Shown piece after piece: positions 25,770 through 35,331 of a DNA stretch of 64,000 nt. Under the pieces are notes generated by a model. The model was not told the DNA's origin. It ran no database searches and saw nothing but the letters and a program-made list of their open reading frames with translations. This stretch comes from Apricaphanius iberus. Lineage: Eukaryota > Chordata > Actinopteri > Cyprinodontiformes > Aphaniidae. The stretch is taken from assembly GCA_028564705.1 (NCBI GenBank), contig JAPXFQ010002663.1:85001-149000 (forward strand). Reading direction: 5' to 3'. Each line of letters begins with the position of its first letter. The first letter of the stretch is position 1. The position numbers and the translations under genes are program-made.

Positions 25770-26195
25770 TCGAGGCAGAGTCACTTTGCTCTGGTGCACA
25801 GCCGTCTCTATGATGGCGCGGAGAATAACCACGACTGAAATAAACATAACTCTAAGGATAACTAAGGAACATTGGAACATAAACTATAAAGTACAACAGA
25901 CAACTTCTAAAGTTAATTCGAATGGATTACCCATAAGTCTTTGAGGCGTATAAGCCTGCCCCATCTGTTCTTTTTTGTTTTAAAGGTTTTGTGGCCACAT
26001 TGGCCTTTATTTCGGTCTATTTTCAACGACATTACCGTGATATGTTTATTGAAAGATCAACCAATATTGCAGATCCATAATTATTAAAATTGATTATAAC
26101 GTAAATTAGAAGTGTAATGTGAAAAAAAATGCAATTAGGTGTATTTTTAATTTTACTCAAATACAAATACCGGCTGCTTAGCACACCCCGATTCA
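25770..26195 (+). repeat. Dispersed repeat of unknown family, copy B
   Basis: Second copy of the repeat described at 6170-6622, same orientation and same order of landmarks, again ending 'accggctgct' and 'gcacacccc'. Divergence and small indels against copy A are obvious by eye, so both are old. Confidence 0.7.
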
Positions 26196-26424
26196 AAAAC
26201 CATGTTGTATTTAACATCAACTATTCATGAGTTAGATGTTATAAATTAACTCCATTTGAGGAAATAGTACTTGTATAACATTCATTTTCCATTTATAGAA
26301 TCAAAATGCACACATCAATGAGGAAAATTCACTAAAGGCCTCGTATGGAGCCAAACAAATACAATGAAAACCTTTTCTCCCCTTCTAAATGCAGGGATTA
26401 GGGAAACTGTCATCATACAAAGGG

Positions 26425-26512
26425 AGTTCTTGGATTTTCTGTATGTCATAGTTGAAGTGTACCTTCATCTCTCATCTTTTTAATGGGAACAAAATGCACA
26501 ATCAGTGGCAAT
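26425..26512 (+). mobile_element. Tc1-like end fragment
   Basis: 'tgtcatagttgaagtgtacc' followed by 'ctctcatctttttaa' and a 'gcacaatcagtggc' run matches the end region of the fish Tc1 group seen at 17338-17630. Only the end survives. Confidence 0.55.
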
Positions 26513-26968
26513 CAGTGTTAACTCTGACCAAAAGAAAATAGCGTAATATAAACAAAAAGTTTCTGAAACTTTAGGTCTAAATGTTTTCCGCCTCAACCTG
26601 CTTTTCCCCATAGCAGTCCATAAATGACTCCTGATGTTTCATCAAATTAAATCTGGAAACTCTGATCATGACATGTTTGACTGCAGATCTTCCTTTGGGG
26701 ATATCTGATGCCTCCGTGCGGCGAGCTCCAACATCCAGTCACTGAGGGAACGGAGCGTGTTGTTGGGAAGCAGAAGAGAGTCCGACTGTGTTTATTTTAA
26801 AAGCAGGCTTCCAGGAGGAGGTGAGGTGTGACCGATCCCAGGAGATCTCTTTAACAGGTAATGGACCTGATGAGGAAACATCTCACGCAGAGTGGAAAAG
26901 AAGCGAGGGAAGTCATGATGTCACGAGAGGAAAGGATCTGGATTGGACAGGAGACTCCTGGGCTGCTG

Positions 26969-26976
26969 CTATAAAG
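26969..26976 (+). promoter_or_regulatory. TATA box of osteocrin
   Basis: CTATAAAG lies about 25-30 bases before the likely start of the 5' non-coding exon. A reverse CCAAT (ATTGG) is at about 26942 and a CRE/AP-1-like TGATGTCA at 26917-26924. This spacing is typical of a focused, tissue-restricted promoter; the role is inferred from position. Confidence 0.6.
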
Positions 26977-26999
26977 CCTGAAGCTGGAAGAAGACAGAA

Positions 27000-29900
27000 A
27001 CGCAGAGGAGAAGACGGACGCTGCACACATTTATCTCCAGAATCAAGGTACAAGCTGCATGAAAGTGGATGAAGCTGCAGAAATTGTCTAAAAGTTTTCT
27101 TAAACTCTAAATCCCTGAAGTTTAAATATTGCAAATATTTAAGTTGATGTTTCTCACTGATGCTTCTGCAGACTTTCAGAAGAAATTGTCTAACTTAGAG
27201 GGTGCTACTGATTTTTGGCACCTTTTATGATCAGCTGTTGCTTATTCGGTCAAATTTATATTATGAAGATTTTTTCTCATTTGCATTAAAACCCAATTTT
27301 GAACAGCTAAACATGAACTAAATAAAACTGAGAAATGTTGATAGAGCAGAGTTGAGTCCAAACACAGGTGCTGGAGAAGGAGGTGCAGGGAGGAGAATAA
27401 ATCCTGGAGAGGTGTGTGCACAGCCGCTTGTGCATCATGAGCAGTGTGTGTGGGACCGAGGCCGTCTTTGTCTGCATGGCTGCAGGGAGCAGCAGGTGTG
27501 TGTTTTATCTGTGTGTGTGTGTGTTTGTTGGAGGGAATGCAGGAGAGCGTGTAGGTGACGCTCAAAAGGCGTTTATTTGCAGGAATGGAAACTGCTAAAA
27601 TTAGAAGATGTTGCTGGACAATAAGTTTGGGCCATCCGGCGAGCTAAAAGTGTCCCACTGTGTCTGTGGGAGTCGGTTGTCTTTGATTTTTGAATTTTAT
27701 TTTAGAGCCTTGTAAGGGACGGTTCTGATCACCTGAATGATGTCAAACCTGGTGTTTTTAATCAGATATATTTAATTCCTCTCCTCTGCTTGGTATCATA
27801 TGAATAATTTTTGATCAGACGATGATGAGGTTTAAATGTGTTGAGTTGCAGAGAACAAAGAAATGTAGTGTCACTGTTTGTTTAGTTTATAATTTTTTCA
27901 TATATTTCACATTTTAGGTCACATTTATATTTTTGTTTTTTATTCAATTTTTATTTAATCTCTTTAATCATTTTGTTACACTATATGCCTGAATTATATA
28001 TTTTATTTCATAAAAACGATTTTATTTAATAATTTTTATAGGAATTTTTTTAATATGTGCATCAATTTGCTTATTTTGTACTATTTACCTTTTTTTATTA
28101 TATCTATATTTTCCTTATAGCTCTATAATTTTGTTTTATGCTATTTTTGATTTTTTTTTTTTATCTCTTTTACACATAAGCGTCTGTGTTTTGTGTTTGC
28201 TTTGTTGAGATTTGCCTCTGCTGCTGTTTATACATGTAGGAAAATGTAAAATATATTAAAGTGAAAAAAAAAAACCGTTTTGGTGAGAAAAGTGAAACAA
28301 AAACCTAGACTCTAACCAGTATGGGGCATTTCTTTATAGAAATATTCAGCTTCAGTGAGAAAGGTTCACGTTTTATATCAGCATACAGAGACTCACAGGT
28401 TGTCCAGTTGGCATCTTTAATTGTTAATCAATAAATAAAACCTTAGTTATTGGGGGTTTGATGTATTCATCTTATTAATCACTGAGCTGATTATTGTACC
28501 TAAATGCATAGCTGTGCAGCTTGTATTTTAATGAATACTGTAATTATTTATGAGTTGATTATATTTCATGTCCAAATAGTATTCTGCTCTGCTTCGTTGT
28601 GTTCAGATGCAGTTCTGCAGCTGTCTATTGGTCTTCTGCCTGCTGTTCATCACTGTCCTGCACGGCAGCGTCCAAGGAGTCCAACAACGCCCCGCTCAGG
28701 TCAGGACACAAAAAACACACATATAGACATTCATTAGGACAGGAGCCAGCACAACGTCCCAAACCAAACCCAGGTTGTTAATGAAACATGAAACTCAGAT
28801 GAAGAAAACACAGATTTTAAATCTGAGAAGCTCAATGTAAAACACTTGTAGCAGCTTTTTTATAGCTCAGACTCCAAATTTAACTTAATAATCATTGATA
28901 CACACAGCATCTCTAGGGTTGCTCCTGGGTAATTCAGCTCCCAAAGTTGCATTTTCTTTATATTTTGCATAATTTCTACGAATCTGCAAATATCGACTGC
29001 ACAGATAGCTGACATCGAGGCTTTTGAAGGCTTTAAACTTCAGTTTTTAAATAGCATAAACAGATTTTGGAAGGTCTACCAGAAATACTGCAAAAAATAA
29101 ATGCAATGTTAGAAATATATGCTCTCTTTTTTATCTGTACCCATAGTTATCTCATTTTTATGTCTTTCAAATGAAGAAATATTTAAAGAAGAGGTGCATC
29201 GGCAGAAAATAAATACAGTATGTTTAATTTACAGAAATGTCATGGAAAGGTTCACATAGGCACAAACGGCAGATACATCCTCATAGTCCAGGGTGTCGTC
29301 ATAATGCAGGTATATCAGATCTAAGAAATGCTGTTCTTGAGTAACAATGACTTCATTGTACAGCGTGTCTCTACAATGTAGGATATTTTCAAAATACCGA
29401 AATGTCCTCAAGTCTATAACTGTCCTCACAAAGTAGCTGGTTCCCATAAGGCACATATTTCTTTGTGACGGAATCTGGTCCCAGAACTCACTTGTTGATG
29501 TCCTCTACACAAAACTTTGGTCAGCTTCTCATGTCTCCCTGGTACTTTCACATTCACTTCGGTGTTAGTCTTATGTTTTCTGCATAGTTATAAATGTGAC
29601 AGTGTGTGGTTCCTGTCACTATGATGCTACGCCAGGGCTGCTCGGTCACAAGAATATTCCTTTGGCTGACTGGTTAGCATGCATGACTCTCACTTGAGAC
29701 TTGTGGGATCAAAACCCGCCTGGGCCCTCGTTGTATGCCTTGCCACATAAAAAAAAGGCTAATTTATAAATGCCATGTTTGTTGTCGTAATCTAGTACTG
29801 TATTTCTATAATGTTGTATGAACATTTTAAACGTTTTTAGTATTAATTGGGTCTAGTACACCCGTAATATCGGAGTGTGGAACAGTCATCAGAACTGCTC

Positions 29901-31955
29901 AGACAGAGGATCAGCAGGTTGGTTCCTCCTGAGGGCCAAAACAAGCAGCTCCTCCCTTGGTGTTGATATCAGATGGTGTGAAGCAGCAGGAAGAGAAGCA
30001 TTGATCTGTTTTCTCTTTAGTCTGGATGACAGAAGATCTCCTCAGAGACAGGCAGGCAGACACTGAGCCCAGTGAGCATCCCAATGGCTCCAGAACCAGA
30101 GCGGTCTGTTAGCCCGGCTCAATAAGTCCGGTGATGAAGTGGAATTCCTTGTTCCTTTAGCCAGTTCCAGCAGCAAGTGCTTGATCCTCCATGTTCTCCG
30201 TCATTCGCTGTCCCTCAGTCCAGATTCATTTGGGAAATTATCATTATTATTCCTCCAGTAATTAGTCATATCCCTGTAAGCTTGGTTCAGATTGCTGAAG
30301 GGAAATATTTCCTCTCATGGACTCTAAACTGAGAATTTACATTGCTTGGTTTCATGTTGAATTCCAGGAATATAAATTCCTAATTTTAAGCTATGTATAA
30401 AAACTAAACCCATTCTCTGCTAGGGGGAGTCCTGATTCACACAGCCGATTTGGATGTTGTCAATCCATTAAATGGCTGTTATTAGCGGTTATCACTCCCA
30501 TTAAAGGCCGTCAGACTGTGCCCTCTCTACCTACTAGTAGGTTATCTACCATTCGTATCGCTGATAACAGCCAACTGTCTGCACGTGTCAAAAATTCTCC
30601 GTCAGAGTAGCATATTGTAACTGAAGTTATCTAACCAATTTTAACCCACCCACAAGTTTTATGTCCTTAGCTTAAGGTCACAGAAGGACAAATGTACTTT
30701 ATTTTAAATGCCTAAACCTAATTTGAAGAGGTTTTAAAAACCAAACGGAAAAGCAAGTTTCCGTAGGTAGAGAGGGCGCAGTCTGACGGCATTTAATGGG
30801 AGTGATAACCGCTAATAACGGCCATTTAATGGGCTGATCACATCCAAAACGGGTGGATTCACACATATGATGTACCTCAATTTAAATAACTAAAGATGCG
30901 TGTTTCCACTTTTTGTCAAGTGGTTTAGGATTTATTTGTTAAAATTTGCAATTAAAATGCCTAGAAATAAGAAGTTGCGTATATGAAGTCGTGCAGCTAA
31001 CGCTAGCTAGCATTTGAAACACTCACCGACACCTTGTAGAGCTTCTCCATCATGCTGGCTCTTACTCCATCGACTGTTTCTCTTCCAGCATGGCTGCTAG
31101 GTTCCGCATGGTCAGATTTATAGTGGTTTTCTCTGTGTTTAATGCTCCTTCCTTTGTCCTACAGGAAGGAGGCAAAGCTCGCCCAACTCATGGCCATTTG
31201 TCTTCTTCTTCTTCAGTTGTAATTTATCAAGTGTTTTTACACAAAACCTATAGTAGCGTTTGTCCTCGGATAAAATTCAGTGTTTTCTCTGCATCAAAAT
31301 GTGTCTTTAAAATTCACAGACTTCATATGTTAGATTCAAAAATGGGACCAGAAAATAACTTTTATCGATCCATCTACTCTCATTCATTTTTTTTCTGGCA
31401 GTAGTGGACCAATGGAGTGGAAGTAGATTAGGTGTGACTTAGGCTAAACATTCCAGAAGAAAAGATTTTTGTAAGCTGAACACTAGAGTTTATTTATGTT
31501 CTTTCAAAGACAGGTCTAAACTTGTATTCATCTTTCAGCGCATAGACCGATCCGGGTGGAGGACTCTGGCCATTCTCCGGCGCCACCTAGGAGGGACGAA
31601 GTCCAGACAGGAACTCACCGCGAAGCTTCTCCGGACAGACGACCTGATGATGCTGGAGAACGACGTTGTTGAGCCCAAGAAGAAGAGGAGCTTCCCTGGG
31701 AACAACGCTCCACTGGACCGGCTGTCCATGAGCTCCATGGAGACCAGACAGGGGAAGAAGAAGCAGAGGTAGGACTCACCTTTCTCAGGTGAATTCAAGG
31801 CAGCCATCTTGCTCTGGCGAAGGAAATGTTGAGTAGATTTGTCTTGAAGCTTTTCTTTTGTTTCCAGTAAGGTGGTGGAATCACCACGGCGACGCAACAA
31901 CCCGCCTCCCATCGACCGAGTTGGAAAGACTCGTCTGCCAGCGACTCGAGGATAG
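27000..31955 (+). CDS. ostn: Osteocrin (musclin), complete gene
   Basis: Secreted peptide that binds the natriuretic peptide clearance receptor NPR-C and so spares natriuretic peptides; known from bone and muscle in mammals. Exons: 5' UTR from about 27000 to 27047 (donor GTACAAG); coding 28607-28699, 31539-31768 and 31868-31955. Phases join exactly to 136 aa, against 133 in human. Residues 1 to about 24 are a hydrophobic signal peptide ([20 protein letters not shown]). The conserved core follows: [12 protein letters not shown] (residues 70-81) with a furin-type KKKR site, then the first natriuretic-like motif [13 protein letters not shown] (82-94), a basic KKK stretch, and the second motif [12 protein letters not shown] (120-131) with terminal TRG. 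The ATG chosen sits directly after the exon's acceptor. Both motifs keep D-R but lack the F-G that mammals have before it. The identification is confident from the KKKRSF cleavage site and the KVVE-x-P-x-R-R spacing. Confidence 0.93.
28607..28699 (+). CDS. ostn: Osteocrin coding exon 1 (signal peptide)
   Basis: 31 codons, phase 0 at its 3' end, donor GTCAGG. The acceptor 'gttgtgttcag' abuts the start codon, so the preceding exon is entirely non-coding. It encodes the signal peptide and the first residues of the propeptide (VQQRPAQ). Confidence 0.9.
29648..29722 (+). repeat. Degenerate tRNA-like sequence (SINE head or tRNA pseudogene)
   Basis: TGGCTGACTGGTTAGCATG fits a Pol III A box, and GGGATCAAAACCC 44 bases on is a decayed B box. 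It lies in osteocrin intron 2. The arms do not fold well enough for a functional tRNA. Confidence 0.4.
30430..30865. mobile_element. MITE-like inverted-repeat element in osteocrin intron 2
   Basis: About 100 bp at 30446-30545 recur inverted at 30757-30853. Both arms share 'cattaaatggc', 'gttattagcggttatcactc', 'gccgtcagactg' and 'gccctctctacctac'. The central loop is about 200 bp and has no open frame. Long arms and small size fit a foldback or MITE element. I could not define the target duplication. Confidence 0.75.
31539..31768 (+). CDS. ostn: Osteocrin coding exon 2 (propeptide and first NPR-C motif)
   Basis: Acceptor 'tctttcag', donor GTAGGA, 230 nt, leaving two bases of a split serine codon. 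It carries the Arg-rich propeptide, the KKKR processing site and the PLDRLS motif. The intron after it is only 99 bp. Confidence 0.92.
31868..31955 (+). CDS. ostn: Osteocrin coding exon 3 (C-terminal motif)
   Basis: Acceptor 'gtttccag'. Encodes KVVESPRRR, the IDRVG motif and the TRG end, stop TAG at 31953-31955. In mammals the equivalent peptide has FGIPMDRIG; here the first half is proline- and asparagine-rich. Confidence 0.92.
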
Positions 31956-32175
31956 CTTCTTCCCTTCCACCAAGAGGTTGTTCTTTCTTGACGCCCTCAT
32001 CTGGACAGGTGGGGAACTGCACAGGACTCTGTAAATGTTAGCAGGGCTTGTTTTAAAACACAGTAATGCCTCTTTATCTCTTTTCCCTGGGGTCACTACA
32101 GATGTCTGGAACAGCCAATCACCTACTGAGTCACGTCGATGATTTGCCACCACACCTGGACACGCCTACCCCTTT

Positions 32176-32181
32176 AATAAA
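32176..32181 (+). terminator. Osteocrin poly(A) signal
   Basis: AATAAA about 220 nt after the osteocrin stop. It is the first canonical hexamer on this strand after the last exon. Confidence 0.65.
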
Positions 32182-32200
32182 CAGTGCATTCAGGTGCAGC

Positions 32201-34776
32201 TCAGTCAATTCTGGACCAAAAACAAAAGTCTTAAAAAGAAGCAGTCAAAAATACAGAAAAATAAAATGACAATGTCTTTCTGACATTATTATGTAATTTT
32301 TACATATTTGAATACAACTCCTTCCTTTGAAAAAAAATTACATTACAGCTTGTAGTTACGCAGCTTATCTTCAAATCTGCTTATAGTTAGTTACAGTAAA
32401 AAAACTAAAGAATTCAAACTATTCTTTTAATAATAAAAAGTTAAAGGAAACACCCTAACAAATAAAATTAATGCTACAACGATGGTACCTATGATCGAAC
32501 ATGCAGATTCAGTCCTAGAACAAGTTAAGAGGATTCTGACCACTTTAAGCCTCAAAATCATTATAATTATTTTAAAAATACATAAAACTTCAAGCAGATC
32601 GTTTAACTTTTGAACCATTATCATTATGTCATTTGATTTGTCAAATGAGCACAGGAGCTGCTGTTGTTTTAATAATGTGGTTTATTCTTAACCTGAGCAG
32701 TTAATTTAGTTTTCAACACTTATTTTGGTGCATCCATCCATCCATTCATCCATTTTCTGAACCGCTTAGTCCTCCAGGGGTCGCGGGGGGGGCTGGTCCC
32801 TATCTCCAGCTGTCAACGGGAGAGAGGCGGGGTTCACCCTGGACAGGTCGCCAGTCCATCACAGTGCACAGTTTGGTGCAACAACCTCAAATTTAATTTG
32901 CGAATCATGATTTGGATGTTTCTGGACAAACTGAAGAAAGAAATACTAAAAATAATTGGCAATGGATATTTTATGATTTATAACATAAGCTCTGATAATT
33001 ATTATTGTTCATTGCTGTAATAAATATACTTTTAAGTTGATCTGGTATCAGTCGTTTGAGCTCCACCTGAATGCACCTCTGGCTCCCCCTACTGGTATAT
33101 GACTGAAGGTGACAGCCGCCTCCACTCGAAATGTCCAACAAGATTTCTGCTGGTAGTTGTTTTAACTTGTAGCAGGATGTTTCCACTGCAGCGCCAAAGC
33201 AAATGGGATGAAGCTGCTTTAAATTACGAAGAAAAACGTTCACTAAGTTAAGAAGGATTACTTTTTTCCCGAGTGAATCGGCTTGAAATAAAATGTATAT
33301 TGAATCAGAAAGAGATAATATAAAAAGTAAATCAACATTTTAACTCCAAAATTTAGTTCTCTTTGCCAAAAAAGTTTTTTTTTCTTAAACTGATCAGAAT
33401 TTATTTTTAGATCCTGTCAAACATGGATTTCCACGTCTTTTTGTCGCAAGTGGTCTTCCATAATAGGAATATAAGGATTTGTACCCAAGTAGTTTTGCTC
33501 CTCTTTTGGCCTAAATGGTGCTCCGTACATGGGGACCAAAATGTGCTGCTTTAGATTATAAATATTAGTATAGACTGGTTTCACACTTTACTGGAAGTTG
33601 CATTGAAAAGCCAGAACTGGAGATAAGCTATATTTACATGGAAACTTCTTAAAATTGTCCCACATGGTTTGAAAACTAAAGCTCTAAAGCAAAACTCAAA
33701 CCTTTACACGTTATCACATGACTTCCTGTACAGTAGCTCAGATATGCTTTTTATTTTCGCAGACTAAAGCAAAGTAATAGACATAAACCCCAGTGACCGA
33801 TGAGGAAGGTATCACTACACGTTACTGGAGGTAAAATAAGTGGAAGGTTTGGTGAACTGCTTTAAGGTTGTTTAGGTGGTGCTGTGGAAACGTCCTGCTC
33901 ACCGACTGATTCTGTTTCAAAATGTTGTTTTTTTCTCTGCTTATGTTTAAATGCGTAATAAAGACAAAATGAAGCAAAGATGAATTGCTTTTATTTGTCA
34001 AAAACCTGATTCCAGAAGTCGGAGACTCTCAGCAAAGATGGAGGACTGAGCACCCCCTAACCTGGTTCCACTCGGTTTGATCAGATCCCAGTCTTCTCCT
34101 GCCACCTCAGGCGTCCCCCAGAGCCCCACCCTGGGGTCCCTTATTCTTCATCACTTTCATCTTCCCCATTGGTAATATTTTCTGTAAATCTAATATCCAC
34201 TTCCACTGTTTTGCGTTTTAAAATACCCAGTTCTGCCTGCTTACCCGAAGTTAAATCCTGTTTCACCTCAAACTTTATCGATGTAAATGATAGAAGTTTA
34301 ATTCTTCTCATTGGCACTGAATCACATGATCAAAACTTGACAAATTCTCCCTCACAATCAGCAAAGTTAACCAGATCTTTGATCTGATCTGCTCCCAAAC
34401 TCTGGTCTTCCCCATCGTCAGACATCCGTGACATCAACTCTCCTCCCCTCTTTAAATGCAGACTCAAATCATTTTTTATTTAAATATACCTTAGTTGCTT
34501 ATAAACTCATTGCATCATAACATGAAGAAGGTCGAGAAGATCGCACTTAAAACAGCCAGAACAAACCAGCCAGGATGCCGTTCTTCAGCAGGAACTGAAT
34601 CCAGGACAACCCTGGAGGAAAACACAACCATGCCACACTTTTCAGATTTTTATTTGAGAAATAAAGCAACTCCTGAATCAGTTTTTGTCCTTCAACATAC
34701 ATTTTCATCTTTGTTCATCGCATGAAGTATAGAAACACTTTAAAGTTTCATCACCAGATTATAGAGCAGGATCGGT
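32201..34776. other. Region downstream of osteocrin, no gene
   Basis: AT-rich DNA between the convergent osteocrin and IWS1 genes. It contains one SINE tail (32734-32872) and no recognisable coding exon. Confidence 0.6.
32734..32872 (-). repeat. SINE 3' fragment, minus strand
   Basis: Starts with CATC repeats and 'ccattttctgaaccgcttag', then 'ctatctccagctgtcaacgg' and 'ttcaccctggacaggtcgcc'. It is the reverse complement of the SINE tail at 23768-23882. Confidence 0.8.
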
Positions 34777-34945
34777 TGGCAGGTTTGTTGCCTAGTTGGT
34801 GGCACGGCTGCCTTGCAGTAAGACAGTCTTGGGTTCAACTCCCTTCCTCTTTCTGCATGAACGTCTACCTTGTGCAGCGGTGGATTCTCTCCAGAGTCCA
34901 AAACCATGACTGTCACGTTAACTGCTCTCCATACTGTCCGTAGGT
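34777..34945 (+). repeat. tRNA-derived SINE, head half
   Basis: TTGCCTAGTTGGTGG (A-box-like) and GGGTTCAACTCCC (B box, about 34829-34843) are 40 bases apart, as in a tRNA gene. The SINE body ('ctttctgcatgaacgtctac', 'ggtggattctctccagagtc') follows. The tail is missing. Confidence 0.75.
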
Positions 34946-35023
34946 GTGTTTAAGATGACTCAGCGTTGCTAAAGCTAAAAGCTAACATGAAAACACTGCT
35001 GCTGACGACATCATGATGGAGAG

Positions 35024-35029
35024 TTTATT
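35024..35029 (-). terminator. IWS1 poly(A) signal
   Basis: TTTATT on the plus strand, AATAAA on the IWS1 strand, about 180 nt downstream of the stop in last exon B. Position fits the 3' end of the long transcript. Confidence 0.7.
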
Positions 35030-35205
35030 CAATTTGTTCAGAGAAGTTTGTACAGCAGAAAATGACATTCTTTAAGAAGCCCTTAGAGAGGCAGAGCTGG
35101 ACCTGAGGAGGGAGCCACTGAGTCGGGTTCAGGAGAACCGCGTTAAAACGAAACCACAAAGAAGAAATCCTAAAACAAAATACCGACAACAACAACAGAG
35201 TCGGA

Positions 35206-35331
35206 TCAGAGCGGCATCCGGTTCCCTTCCACGCTGATCTTCACCGCGTGTCCCGTCTTCGTCAGCCGCCGGATGTCGGCAAATCTACGCATCTGTTTAT
35301 CGACGCGGGACAGACCCTTCTTCATCGGACC
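35206..35331 (-). CDS. iws1: IWS1 alternative last exon B (distal, canonical)
   Basis: Acceptor 'ctcctgcag', phase 0 after exon 14, also 126 nt with stop TGA (35206-35208). It encodes 41 residues starting [20 protein letters not shown] and ending [14 protein letters not shown]. This is the form that matches the vertebrate IWS1 C-terminus (SRLDKQMRKF and HAVKIS). An AATAAA lies about 180 nt after its stop. Confidence 0.93.
   Translation of the reverse strand, partial: GPMKKGLSRVDKQMRRFADIRRLTKTGHAVKISVEGNRMPL

Noticed and set aside
29229..29456. Minus-strand frame of 75 codons (ends [11 protein letters not shown]) in osteocrin intron 2
   Set aside because: The composition is protein-like, but I see no acceptor or donor pairing, no homologue and no partner exons. 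It may be a fragment of an unknown element.
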